DNA of 64,000 nucleotides from CAYOWQ01 sp964407695 (GTDB lineage Bacteria; Planctomycetota; Phycisphaerae; Phycisphaerales; SM1A02). This document shows positions 8,182 to 16,721 of this stretch, in pieces. The first letter of the stretch is position 1. Every line of letters starts with the position of its first letter. The position numbers were made by a program, and so were the translations under genes. A model generated the notes under the pieces. It saw only the letters and a program-made list of their open reading frames with translations. It did not search any database and had not been told where the DNA came from. The stretch lies in the NCBI GenBank assembly GCA_964407695.1, contig CAYOWQ010000009.1, forward strand, positions 62,001-126,000. The letters are read 5' to 3'.

Positions 8182-9736
8182 GGACCAGATTCTCCAGGTC
8201 GTCAAGAATGCTGGAAGTGTGTTCCAGTTGCTCAAGCTTTCGAATCTCTTCATCGACGGCTCGAAGGTCCGCCGGACCTCCGTAGAGCAACCAGATGACT
8301 TCGTGCAGGATTTGTTGACGCCGGAAGTTCATTCGTTCGACGAATTCAGGATCATTCGTTGTCACACCACGCTGTCGCAGCGCGGACATCGCCGACAGCA
8401 TTTCGGCTGCAGCCTTGTAGTTGTTCTCATCCATCATGAGAGACTCGGCAAAGGCCACACCGTCAGCCATTTCCGCCCGCCACTTCTCGAACTGGGATTC
8501 GTACTTCAGGCTCTGCGCCGACAACTCGTCCGCTTGTCGCTGAGCCTGGTTTCGAAGATCTGTGATGGTATCGAGGAGCGCGTTTGTTCGCTGCTGCGCT
8601 CGCCACTGCGCCAAGCCCCACAGTACGCTTCCAACGGCCACCAGTCCGAACACCGCCGCAAGGCCCGTATAGAACGTTGCGCGGTGCTTCCGCCGGAACC
8701 GGTCAATGCGTTGCAGGATTGAGGGCGGGCTCGCCGATACCGGCTCATGATTCAACCACCGTCGGAGGTCCTGCGCGAACTCGGCCATCGAGGCATATCG
8801 CTCCGACGGATTGAATGCGATTGCCTTGCCAAGGACGTCGGCAAGCGATCGAGGCTGCACGCCGAGTGAGCTCGGATGCGCTCCGGGCAATTCGGCTGTT
8901 CGCCGAATCAGTTCGTGAAGCGCCAGATCAGAGGGGTGGGGGCCCTGTCCGATGAGCAGGTGCAACGCGGTCACGCCAAGGGCATAGATGTCCGTCCGTG
9001 TTGAAATGCCGCGGCGCTCACTTCGCGCCTGCTCCGGAGCCATGAATGCCGGAGTTCCAACAGGCACGTTCGTGATCGTGGTTGAGGCGTCAGCATTCAG
9101 GATCTGGGCAATGCCTAAATCAATGATGACCGGCTGACCATAACCATCGATCAGCACATTTTCGGGCTTGAGGTCGCGATGGATCACGCCGTGCTGGTGA
9201 AGCTCGGTTTGAACGATCTCCGCCAGCCGGGCAATCATGTCCACTCGGTCGCGCGGTCCCAGACCGTGCGTATCGCAATGCTTCTTGAGGGGCAGGCCAT
9301 CGACGAATTCCGTGACGATATAGAGCCGCCCCTCGCTGACCCCATAGTCATGGACTCGCGGCACGTAGGGTGAGCGAACTTCCGAAAGGACCGCAAGTTC
9401 GCGCCAGGCCCGCTGCGTCGCGACCTCCGATCGATCTCCGGTCCGAATGACCTTGATCGCCAGCAGCCGGTCTGATCCCGATCGCACCGCCTGAAACACG
9501 GTTCCTCCGCCGCCCTCCCCAAGTCGCCTGATAAGGACATAGCCTTCAATCCGGGGAAGGTCGGGCTCAACATCGCTGTCCCAGCTGCTGTCGGCCAGTG
9601 CAGCCAGCAGCCTCTTGGCGGCGTCAGCGCTGGAGAGTCGCGGAGGCTGGGGTGATTGCGATGACATGTCGGAGTAACGACCGGCAACAGACAAAGCGAT
9701 TGTTTCTGTAGGATGCTGCTGTCTTGAATTACGCAC
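8162..9736 (-). CDS. Hanks-type Ser/Thr protein kinase with one transmembrane helix and coiled coil
   Basis: A eukaryotic-like kinase. It has the Gly-rich loop RLGEGGGGTVFQAV, the Lys motif LAIKVI, the catalytic loop HRDLKPENVLI, DLG in place of DFG, and the APE segment MAPEQAR. After the kinase domain come one transmembrane helix (about TGLAAVFGLVAVGSVLWGLA) and a long charged coiled coil, so the catalytic part is cytoplasmic and the C-terminus external. I prefer GTG at 9736, because GGAGGG lies 7 bases upstream; the ATG at 9751 has no ribosome binding site. It is divergent from an ECF-like sigma factor, a frequent planctomycete pairing that suggests phosphorylation-controlled transcription. 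Confidence 0.9.
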   Translation of the reverse strand: MRNSRQQHPTETIALSVAGRYSDMSSQSPQPPRLSSADAAKRLLAALADSSWDSDVEPDLPRIEGYVLIRRLGEGGGGTVFQAVRSGSDRLLAIKVIRTGDRSEVATQRAWRELAVLSEVRSPYVPRVHDYGVSEGRLYIVTEFVDGLPLKKHCDTHGLGPRDRVDMIARLAEIVQTELHQHGVIHRDLKPENVLIDGYGQPVIIDLGIAQILNADASTTITNVPVGTPAFMAPEQARSERRGISTRTDIYALGVTALHLLIGQGPHPSDLALHELIRRTAELPGAHPSSLGVQPRSLADVLGKAIAFNPSERYASMAEFAQDLRRWLNHEPVSASPPSILQRIDRFRRKHRATFYTGLAAVFGLVAVGSVLWGLAQWRAQQRTNALLDTITDLRNQAQRQADELSAQSLKYESQFEKWRAEMADGVAFAESLMMDENNYKAAAEMLSAMSALRQRGVTTNDPEFVERMNFRRQQILHEVIWLLYGGPADLRAVDEEIRKLEQLEHTSSILDDLENLVHGHNDH

Positions 9737-9836
9737 GGTTGTGCCCTCCATAAGATCTGCGAATCAAGTCTCGTGAAGATTAAGGTACATTCATTGTCAC
9801 CAGTGCCTTTTGAACTCATTTGTTTTAGTTGAAAGC

Positions 9837-10589
9837 ATGGCGACCACCAACCACACACATGCGCAGTTTCAGACGACACGATGGAGCCTGGTCGACGCTC
9901 TGAGTGACGATGATCCTCAGACGCGTCGAATCGCTGAAGAACGCATTGCAAAAATCTATTGGCCACCCATCTATGGCTGGTTTCGCCGAAAGGGTCTCTC
10001 GCAGGCCGACGCCGCGGATGCCACACAGGCGTTCTTCTCGGATGTAATCATGACGCGCAAGCTCTTCGTGCGGGCCGATCAAAATCGGTCCGGCTTGCGA
10101 ACGCTCCTGGTCACAGCACTTCGAAACTACCTGGTCGACCGGCATCGTCGAGTTGACTCGCGACCCAAGGTCGTCGACCTGCCTCCGCCGAACCTCGATG
10201 CCGAAGACAGGTTCGTAGATTCCGATCTTCAACTCTCCCCGGAAGCAGCGTTCGATCGACGTTGGGCCATGCTCACCCTCGAGCACGCGCTAAGATTGTG
10301 TGAACGTCAATACGAGGGTCGACCCACGGCCAAGCACTGGAAGGCGTTCGAAATCTGCATCCTCAATCCGGCGATTTACGGCACTGAATCTGCGCCGAGG
10401 GCGCAAGTCGCCTCCGAGCTTGGGTTTACAGATGCTGCATCGCTCTCGGCTGCGCTGCATGCCGTCCGACTGAAGGTACGTGCAGTCATACAACAGGTGG
10501 TTGACGAAGCTAATCCCGACCCGGCAGAGAGCGAAACCGAGCATCTCAACCTGCTCGGCATGTTCGGCATCATTGCCGATCAGTCATAG
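9837..10589 (+). CDS. ECF-like RNA polymerase sigma factor (planctomycete type)
   Basis: A 250-residue sigma-70 family protein. Region 2 is recognisable in ATQAFFSDVIMTRKLF and GLRTLLVTALRNYLVDRHRR; a C-terminal region 4-like helix-turn-helix follows (VASELGFTDAASLSAALHAVR). The spacing between regions is longer than in ordinary ECF factors, as is typical of planctomycetal families encoded beside Ser/Thr kinases. I chose ATG at 9837 over TTG at 9810 because homologous proteins start close to the TTRWSLV motif. No anti-sigma gene is adjacent; the divergent kinase is the likely regulator (inference from context). Confidence 0.82.
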   Translation: MATTNHTHAQFQTTRWSLVDALSDDDPQTRRIAEERIAKIYWPPIYGWFRRKGLSQADAADATQAFFSDVIMTRKLFVRADQNRSGLRTLLVTALRNYLVDRHRRVDSRPKVVDLPPPNLDAEDRFVDSDLQLSPEAAFDRRWAMLTLEHALRLCERQYEGRPTAKHWKAFEICILNPAIYGTESAPRAQVASELGFTDAASLSAALHAVRLKVRAVIQQVVDEANPDPAESETEHLNLLGMFGIIADQS

Positions 10590-10647
10590 GTGTTTTTCCC
10601 CAATTTTCGAATTCTGGGCTATATCGGCCTTCCTTCTGCGTATTCAA

Positions 10648-10671
10648 ATGTGGCGAGCGAATTCGCCACAT
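10648..10671. repeat. Inverted repeat, 9-bp perfect arms
   Basis: ATGTGGCGA at 10648-10656 pairs perfectly with TCGCCACAT at 10663-10671 around a 6-base loop. It lies about 60 bp after the sigma-factor stop codon and may act as an mRNA 3' stabiliser or part of a structured RNA. Confidence 0.6.
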
Positions 10672-10791
10672 CACTGCGCGACCGGTCGCGATGACTCGCG
10701 GCGGCTGGAACCGACGGTGGAGAGCTATGTTTGCCGGCCCTTCCGGTCACGCGAGGCACGGTGTCGGGCGGCCCCGGCCGCACAGTCCGTC

Positions 10792-10842
10792 GAGACAACC
10801 GCCGTTCAGGGTTCATTGAACACCCTGGGCGGCGGTTGTCTC
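10792..10842. repeat. Long inverted repeat, 13-bp outer and 6-bp inner arms
   Basis: GAGACAACCGCCG (10792-10804) pairs perfectly with CGGCGGTTGTCTC (10830-10842). Inside, CAGGGT (10807-10812) pairs with ACCCTG (10822-10827), leaving a TT/GG internal loop and a 9-base apical loop. It is a very stable stem between convergent genes, and could be a bidirectional terminator-like element or a structured RNA. Confidence 0.7.
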
Positions 10843-10899
10843 TCCGTTGCTGGTCACCGGCACGGGGAGGTGCCGCGACGCCGAAGGCACGACGTGTGT

Positions 10900-12195
10900 C
10901 TAGGATTCGATCTCGTGAAGTCGCTTGGGAATCGATACCGTCAAGTTCTCCGGCCCATCCGGAGTGACATGAACGTTGTCCTCGATTCGAATACCACCCA
11001 GGTTCATGAAGTCACGGTCCACCCGATCCCAATTCACGATCGAGCGGAACTTCTCTCTTCGCGCTGCGTCCCGAAGGATCGCCGGAATGAAGTAGAGCCC
11101 CGGTTCCACGGTGATCACATATCCCGCCTCGAGTGGTAGATCGACTCTCAGATTGATACCCCCGGGTGTCGGCCGGTTGGCGCGGCCTGGAAGCTTGCCG
11201 CCGGCATCCCGCACGCCGAGGCCCACCATGTGTCCGATCCCATGCGGGAAGAAGAGAGCCATGACGCCCTGTTCGACCAGCCCCTCAGGGCTTCCCTGCA
11301 AGACCCCGAGGTCGAGCAGGCCTCGAGCCATCTCGCGGCAACACTCCAGGTGCACATCCCGCCATTCCCTGCCCACGGTGCATTGCGATACGGCGTTCTC
11401 CTGGGAGGCAAGAACGATGGAATAGACCTCGCGCTGAAGTGGAGCAAATGTGCCCGATGACGGATATGTGCGGGTCACATCGGCGCAATACCCGGCGACC
11501 TCTGCGCCCGCGTCGATCAGTACCATCTCATCCTTCGCAAAGGGTCGGCTTGATGGAGTGAAGTGAAAAACAACGGAATTCGGTCCGCCGCCAACGATCG
11601 TGTCGTACGCGGTGCGATCAGCTCCTGAGCGAAAGAACTCCGCTTCGATTTCGATCTCGACGGAGCGCTCCGTCATCCCGGGTCGAATCATCGACCGCCC
11701 CTTGCTGAAGCCGGCGGCCGAGGCGCGAACCGCGTGCATGATGAGATCAACCTCCGATCGATCCTTCGGCCTTCGCGTGTGGCTGAAGACATCGCGCAGC
11801 GAACCGACCCGTGCCGCATCGCTTCGAACGCCCTGCAACTCTGCTCCAAGGTTGATGATCGGCCGGCCCCGACGCGCAGCAATCCATGCCGGGAGTTCAG
11901 CCAGCGGGACACCCTCAGTCTGCTCCCGTCCCTCCCAGACTTTCTCGAGCTCTGAAACGATCGGGACGAAATGGGTCCACGAACGATCCTGCGAGTCAAA
12001 CGCCAGCACTGCCCCGGGGCATTCAACGCCGGTCAGCCAATAATGCTCCGGGTGTGGCCGGAACGGAAACACCTGGTCAAGCCCGCCGGGTATCCCAATC
12101 GATTCACCCGCAGCGATCAGCACAACGTCGTTGTTCGATCCCAACGCGGCGGCAAGCTTGGCCCGGCGCTCATCTATTGTCTTGGTGGACATCAT
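10900..12195 (-). CDS. M24 family Xaa-Pro aminopeptidase
   Basis: A 431-residue metallopeptidase of the pita-bread fold that removes N-terminal residues preceding proline. The five metal ligands are visible: Asp in IDAGAEVAGY, Asp in CADVTRTYPSSG, His in FPHGIGHMVGLG, Glu in ITVEPGLYF and Glu in GIRIEDNVHVT. The N-terminal creatinase-like domain spans about residues 1-150. The preferred ATG at 12195 overlaps the TGA of the upstream small membrane protein gene (ATGA), indicating translational coupling. No signal peptide is seen, so it is probably cytoplasmic, as for PepP. Confidence 0.9.
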   Translation of the reverse strand: MMSTKTIDERRAKLAAALGSNNDVVLIAAGESIGIPGGLDQVFPFRPHPEHYWLTGVECPGAVLAFDSQDRSWTHFVPIVSELEKVWEGREQTEGVPLAELPAWIAARRGRPIINLGAELQGVRSDAARVGSLRDVFSHTRRPKDRSEVDLIMHAVRASAAGFSKGRSMIRPGMTERSVEIEIEAEFFRSGADRTAYDTIVGGGPNSVVFHFTPSSRPFAKDEMVLIDAGAEVAGYCADVTRTYPSSGTFAPLQREVYSIVLASQENAVSQCTVGREWRDVHLECCREMARGLLDLGVLQGSPEGLVEQGVMALFFPHGIGHMVGLGVRDAGGKLPGRANRPTPGGINLRVDLPLEAGYVITVEPGLYFIPAILRDAARREKFRSIVNWDRVDRDFMNLGGIRIEDNVHVTPDGPENLTVSIPKRLHEIES

Positions 12196-12647
12196 GGCGG
12201 GAGTGTATCGGAACTTGCCTGCATGGCTGAAAGATCGGTGCACCCAAGGATCTGCACAGAATTTGAGCCCCTGGAATGGAGCAGCCGCAATTCAATCGTG
12301 GGGCGATGGTCGATGCTGAAGATGGCTCGATGCGTGGCCGATCCATCTCCGATGAGGGGGTCGTCGCCACGGACGATGGTGTATTCAAGTCGCTCGGGGT
12401 CGGACGGAGCCGACTCCAGGATTCGAACCACGCTGTCAGCGATGGCCCGATTCGAATTGCCAAGGGCGGTTCGCAAGGCCGATCTTCCCTCTCCCGCTGC
12501 GGCTGCGATCATTTCAACATAGTGCTGAACCTCTGCCTGAGCCTTGGAATCGGAATAACTCTTCCACGCCCAGAGGATGGCCGCGACCGCCAGAATCAGA
12601 ACCGCAAAGCGCCATGCCCTCGATCGGGGTCGTCCCAATTCCTCCAT
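12192..12647 (-). CDS. Membrane-anchored protein of unknown function upstream of the aminopeptidase
   Basis: A 151-residue protein with a basic N-terminus and one transmembrane helix (about residues 13-30, FAVLILAVAAILWAWK), followed by a roughly 115-residue soluble domain with no motif I recognise. It ends in an ATGA overlap with the M24 peptidase gene. Its start is only 39 bp from the divergent zinc-ribbon protein gene, so both promoters must share a very short region. The topology suggests a small exported domain, but nothing supports a specific function. Confidence 0.65.
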   Translation of the reverse strand: MEELGRPRSRAWRFAVLILAVAAILWAWKSYSDSKAQAEVQHYVEMIAAAAGEGRSALRTALGNSNRAIADSVVRILESAPSDPERLEYTIVRGDDPLIGDGSATHRAIFSIDHRPTIELRLLHSRGSNSVQILGCTDLSAMQASSDTLPP

Positions 12648-12686
12648 GTCGGGACTGTATCAAGCGGCTGCTACACTGGGGCGATC

Positions 12687-13337
12687 ATGCGGGCTTTCGT
12701 TTGTCCCCGGTGTGGATCCGACCTTTCGCGGGTGCGATCTGAGGTCGAGCCGAGGTACGGATTGCCGCTGGCGATTTGTTCCGGCTGCCGAACCGCGTTT
12801 GTGAAGAGACGGCCGGAGGATTTCGCGATTCGAAGAAGAATTGGTCGAGGCATTTATGAGTTCCGAATGCTGGCGAGTCGAATCGTCGTTGCGCTCCTCC
12901 TTCTTTTGCTGACCCTCGGGTTTTGCCAGCCGGATCAATTCCCAACAAGTGTCAATTGGGATGAATTTCCATATCTTGATGCAGTCATCAGTCTGGCTCT
13001 GGGAACCATGATCATCGTGGCCACCGCGTTCTGGCTTGGAGATTCCTTGCCGCATTGGCGGCTGCCCCTGCAGTTTGTGGCGTGGTTCGGACTTGTGGTG
13101 ATTGTCTTGGCGTGTCTCCTGGCCTTGAACGCCCTGGCAACAACTGGAACCTGGGGAGCCGTATTCCCATTGAAGCTCATGGGCCGGTGCACCGTTCACG
13201 CGGGACTTTGCATCGGCCTGAGCCTTCTGCTCTGGCTGGCCGTCAAACCGACCATTGACAGGGCTCGGACCGGTGTCCATCGTCGCTTCTGGCGACGACG
13301 TCGATCACGCCTCCGGCGCAGGATGCTTCCCCAATGA
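12687..13337 (+). CDS. Zinc-ribbon membrane protein, first of a tandem pair
   Basis: A 216-residue protein starting MRAFVCPRCGSDLS, with a second pair in ICSGCRTAF, giving a CX2C-CX2C zinc ribbon at the N-terminus. Four hydrophobic segments follow (about residues 60-78, 95-115, 125-148 and 165-185). The C-terminal tail is extremely Arg-rich and should lie in the cytoplasm. ATG at 12687 is preferred; more upstream starts lie over the opposite-strand gene. Its TGA overlaps the ATG of the next gene (ATGA), which encodes a protein with the same ribbon-plus-membrane layout. Function is unknown. Confidence 0.72.
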   Translation: MRAFVCPRCGSDLSRVRSEVEPRYGLPLAICSGCRTAFVKRRPEDFAIRRRIGRGIYEFRMLASRIVVALLLLLLTLGFCQPDQFPTSVNWDEFPYLDAVISLALGTMIIVATAFWLGDSLPHWRLPLQFVAWFGLVVIVLACLLALNALATTGTWGAVFPLKLMGRCTVHAGLCIGLSLLLWLAVKPTIDRARTGVHRRFWRRRRSRLRRRMLPQ

Positions 13338-14284
13338 TGACGAATCAGGATTCACCGGAGTTTCACCGCCTCGGAGTGCTGGGAGGAGACCGAGCCTGCG
13401 TCAAGTGCGGCTACAACCTCATCGGGCAGCCGATTCTTCGTGAGCCGCACTACCAGATGGTGATTGTTCGCTGCGCTGAGTGCGGAACCGTGGCTTCGCT
13501 GCAGGAATTTCCCATGATGAGCCGCTGGGCGAAGTTGACCACGGCCATGTTTGCGGGCTTCGTTCTCGTAGGCCAGCTGACCTTTGCTCTCGGAATCGTG
13601 ATCCTGCTCAGCGGATTCAGCTGGGGACTCTTCGCAATGATGCAGGAGAACGTTCAAAAAGGGCTGGTCGCTCATCAGAAATCCTGGCTGATCGCCGAGC
13701 ACATCGACATTACGAGCGATCCAGGCCAGGGGACCAGCCCGTTCATTGTGGAGTACATGGCCCACCCGAAATGGATTGAGGCCCATCCGGATACTGTCTT
13801 GCGTGACGAAATAGGCATCTGGCCGATGCTGTTCAATGCACAGACATCGGTTTGGATATTCACTTTTGGCGGCATTCTCAGTGTGGTCGGCGGTGCATGG
13901 GCCTCCACGCTTCCGGGAATTCGAAGGTTGTGGCTGCCGGTGGTCGCCATGCTCCCGATCCTGATTGCTGCGGGTGTAAACGCCAGCATCTTTGTTTCGC
14001 AGGCGAATTCGCCGTATTCAAGCTACATGATCGGCGGATCGGGCGAGTACATTGGATCAGTTGCTGAGAGGATCATGGGTGGCACCCCGCTGCTCATTTT
14101 CGGAATTGGGCTTTCCGTGGTGTTGATCGCCGGTCTCCTGCTCGGCCGGCCGACAAGCCGAGTGCTCATTCGGGCGCTGGTTCCGCCGCATCGGCGATGC
14201 TCGTTTTCGTGGCTTTGGATCTGCGACGGTCTGGAACCCCCGACGCCGCGATTCTTCCGGAGCCGCCGTCAACCTGCCCGATGA
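13334..14284 (+). CDS. Zinc-ribbon membrane protein, second of a tandem pair
   Basis: A 316-residue protein with an N-terminal zinc ribbon (CVKCGYNLIG ... VRCAECGTVAS) and about four transmembrane segments. A longer soluble loop containing HPDTVLRDEIGIW lies between the first and second. It resembles the preceding gene in architecture but not closely in sequence. Planctomycete genomes carry many such proteins of unknown role. The start overlaps the previous stop (ATGA). The 3' end overlaps the convergent GH15 gene by 16 bp, so the last five residues share DNA with the hydrolase C-terminus. Confidence 0.72.
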   Translation: MMTNQDSPEFHRLGVLGGDRACVKCGYNLIGQPILREPHYQMVIVRCAECGTVASLQEFPMMSRWAKLTTAMFAGFVLVGQLTFALGIVILLSGFSWGLFAMMQENVQKGLVAHQKSWLIAEHIDITSDPGQGTSPFIVEYMAHPKWIEAHPDTVLRDEIGIWPMLFNAQTSVWIFTFGGILSVVGGAWASTLPGIRRLWLPVVAMLPILIAAGVNASIFVSQANSPYSSYMIGGSGEYIGSVAERIMGGTPLLIFGIGLSVVLIAGLLLGRPTSRVLIRALVPPHRRCSFSWLWICDGLEPPTPRFFRSRRQPAR

Positions 14285-16281
14285 CCGGCGAGCTCGGCCA
14301 CGGCACCGGATCGGCGACCGGTCAGTTCCGCATATTTCAGCAGGTACTGCATCACGACGATAATCACCGTCGCGTGAGACCACGTGAGAGGGCTGACGGA
14401 AACGCTCGATCCAGAGTACGGGTCGTATTGCTCGGCCAGCACTCCGGATGCCATGGCTCGGCGCTGGGTCCAGTCCAGGTAGGTCAGCGCTTCTTCAAGC
14501 TCGCCCACCGTATTGGCGGTGGCGATGCGATGCTGTGCGATCCAGAGTGTGCAGATGACCCACGGGTTTCCCGGTACGTCCTTGATGTTCTGGCGCTCAA
14601 CCTGGTGGTAATAGTCGTGCTCATATCGGGCAGCGCCGCCGATTCCGGTCTTCACCCAGAGCCGCTCTCTCACCGCATTCATGTGGGCCATCACCTTGGG
14701 GTGCGTGGCGGGGAGGGCGTCGAACGCAAAAAGGGCATACGCCGATGCGTCAAGGGTCAGATCGAGTCGATAGGTCCCGTCTTCAAGCGGAACCGCCATT
14801 CGTGCGAAGCGATTGTGGTCCGGCACCCAGAGGTGGCGAAGCATGGCTCCGCGCATGCGCTCCGCCCCTTCGGTGAACTCCGCCGCCCGGTCATAGGCCC
14901 CCATGTCGCGGGCAAAATCGGCCGCAGCCTGCAGGGCGCCGATCGTGGCGCAGACGGTAAACAGGTGAATGCCGCGGCGTTCCTCCCATAGGTCCCACGA
15001 TGGCTTGGGCAGCCCATTGTGGTCGCGGTGGCTCATCATCCATGCCGATGGATCGATGACCATCGGCTGGTAGAGCCCCTTGAGGAACTCGACGTCGCGG
15101 AAGACCTGGAAGTGTTTACGGAGGGCCCAGACGACGAGCGCCGTCTCATCCTGCTGAATCGGCAGCACCTTTCGCCCGTCCAGCATCCAGGGGTGCCACG
15201 ATGAGGCCAACGTGCCGGTCGGGTTGTATTTGTGAAGGAAGTAGCCTTCGGGCTCGATGCATTTGAGACAGAACTGAAAGAAACTTCTGCTCAGCTCCCC
15301 ATGACCGGCCAGCACCAGCGCATAGGCCACCAGGGCGCCGTCACGCGGCCACATGTATGAGTAAGTGTCGCCCGCAAAGTGGGTGATGTCTGAATCGTTC
15401 GCGGCAATGATGGCCCCGCCGTTATCGATCTGAGTCCGCAGGATAACCTGGCTGCGGACGTAGAGATCTCGAATCGGTTCCGGCAATGGCGAAAAGTCCA
15501 CCGGTTCCTTGCATGCCCAGAGCCTCCAATACGCCTCGGAGCGGTCCATCATTCGTTGCGGCGTCTTGGAAAGCACCTTTTGATTCAGGTGTTTCACCGA
15601 TTGATAATCGGGACCGGCAGCCAGCCAATAGATGAGATATGTGGATCCGCCTGGCTCGAGTGCGAGGTTGATTCCGATGGTGGAATCGACGGAGCCCTGG
15701 GCAATCGCATTGCGCGAAAGCTGACCATCTTCGGCATCGCGCCACGTGCCTTCGGCATCTCCGATTCGCTTCGTGCCCGTCGTCCAGTGGTCGATGCCGC
15801 ATTTGCGGGCATCGCAGACGTTGAAGAGGAAGTAGCTCGAATCCTTGTAGTGCACGACTCCGGCCGTTGCCGGATCGTAGTTCACCGTGTCTCCGACCGG
15901 AGAGCCGTTGACGGAGAGGTCATGGTGAAAGAACACCCGCACATCTCGCGTGCGATGGTGCAGGTCGTGAACGACGATCTTCCGGAAGTAGACCGGGCTC
16001 CAGTAGTCAACCGCGTCATTGCAGATCACCTCAAGGCCGAGCATCTCGTTGTGAAGCCTGACCTCGGTCACCATCGTGTCGGGTTTGTATCGAAGCGTCC
16101 GGTTCCAAGAAGGATCCTCAATCCATGCAAATCGACCATCGGCCCAGACCCCGAATCGCTGGACATGGCCTCCGCTGTGATTCGGCATCCCCACATGCGG
16201 CCAATAGATGTCGCGCACGCGATACAGGTCGTCAAACGCGACCAGCATCTCTCCGTTTCCAACTGGGATGTTTCGAGGCAT
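14269..16281 (-). CDS. Glycoside hydrolase family 15 protein (glucoamylase/glucodextranase-like)
   Basis: A 670-residue cytoplasmic-type GH15 enzyme with no signal peptide. The N-terminal beta-sandwich (about residues 1-270) precedes the (alpha/alpha)6 barrel. Characteristic barrel motifs are SYMWPRDGALVAYALVLAG, the general-acid region WDLWEERRGIHLFTVCATIG and the second catalytic Glu region VLAEQYDPYSG near the C-terminus. It should hydrolyse alpha-glucans from the non-reducing end, possibly in glycogen or trehalose turnover; the exact linkage cannot be told from sequence. It stands apart from other sugar genes here, with an orphan SpoA-domain gene 63 bp downstream on the same strand. Confidence 0.88.
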   Translation of the reverse strand: MPRNIPVGNGEMLVAFDDLYRVRDIYWPHVGMPNHSGGHVQRFGVWADGRFAWIEDPSWNRTLRYKPDTMVTEVRLHNEMLGLEVICNDAVDYWSPVYFRKIVVHDLHHRTRDVRVFFHHDLSVNGSPVGDTVNYDPATAGVVHYKDSSYFLFNVCDARKCGIDHWTTGTKRIGDAEGTWRDAEDGQLSRNAIAQGSVDSTIGINLALEPGGSTYLIYWLAAGPDYQSVKHLNQKVLSKTPQRMMDRSEAYWRLWACKEPVDFSPLPEPIRDLYVRSQVILRTQIDNGGAIIAANDSDITHFAGDTYSYMWPRDGALVAYALVLAGHGELSRSFFQFCLKCIEPEGYFLHKYNPTGTLASSWHPWMLDGRKVLPIQQDETALVVWALRKHFQVFRDVEFLKGLYQPMVIDPSAWMMSHRDHNGLPKPSWDLWEERRGIHLFTVCATIGALQAAADFARDMGAYDRAAEFTEGAERMRGAMLRHLWVPDHNRFARMAVPLEDGTYRLDLTLDASAYALFAFDALPATHPKVMAHMNAVRERLWVKTGIGGAARYEHDYYHQVERQNIKDVPGNPWVICTLWIAQHRIATANTVGELEEALTYLDWTQRRAMASGVLAEQYDPYSGSSVSVSPLTWSHATVIIVVMQYLLKYAELTGRRSGAVAELAGHRAG

Positions 16282-16344
16282 GCGCCGAGCGTCCTTTCAC
16301 GGCGACCTCTACCGATGGCCGCGATTCCATGCGAGCTGGAGAGG

Positions 16345-16671
16345 CTATCCGGCAAGGAGCCGATCTGCCACTGCTTCCGGTGACTCTGATGAACTTTCGC
16401 TCGACCCCTTGCCAAGTGAAGCGATGCGATCCAGGACGTTGCCGATATAGGTCAGGCGAATTCCAAAGTTCTCCCCAACCTTGACGGCAGTGCCAAGGCC
16501 GATGACCTTGTTGTTGACCCTCACTTCCAATTCCTCGTCTGCAGGTTTGCCCAGTTCAACAATCGCGCCTGGGACAAGGTCAAGGACGCCGCCGAGCGGC
16601 ATCTGGCACTCCGCAATCTGCACGATGAGCGGAACCTCGAGCGTCAGAACCTCTTGAAGGCGAGCAGGCAT
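16345..16671 (-). CDS. Orphan FliN/SpoA-domain protein
   Basis: A 108-residue protein. Residues about 10-80 form a SpoA (surface presentation of antigens) domain like that of FliN, the flagellar C-ring switch component: EVPLIVQIAECQMPLGGVL, then VRVNNKVIGLGTAVKVGENF. The C-terminal tail is Ser/Glu-rich. No other flagellar or type III secretion gene is in the window; its neighbours are GH15 and fabF. It could be a bona fide FliN away from its operon or a SpoA domain recruited elsewhere. The start codon is ATG at 16671; domain assignment is firm, role is not. Confidence 0.75.
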   Translation of the reverse strand: MPARLQEVLTLEVPLIVQIAECQMPLGGVLDLVPGAIVELGKPADEELEVRVNNKVIGLGTAVKVGENFGIRLTYIGNVLDRIASLGKGSSESSSESPEAVADRLLAG

Positions 16672-16721
16672 CCCTAGATTATCGGCTTACGATGGGGGGG
16701 TGGTTGAGGGCGGCTGCCCGG

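Larger units (their letters stand above)
10590..10899. other. 310-bp convergent intergenic region with multiple hairpins
   Basis: The spacer lies between the sigma factor (plus) and the M24 peptidase (minus). No convincing coding frame is seen. It holds at least four inverted repeats: 10648-10671, a GC-rich one at about 10768-10781, the long one at 10792-10842, and CGGCAC/GTGCCG at about 10858-10875. No run of T follows any of them, so they are not textbook intrinsic terminators. Confidence 0.6.

Noticed and set aside
8182..8253. Longer N-terminus for the 129-residue protein
   Set aside because: It lies inside the kinase gene, and its sequence shows no conservation cues; ATG at 8181 fits overlapping-gene coupling better.
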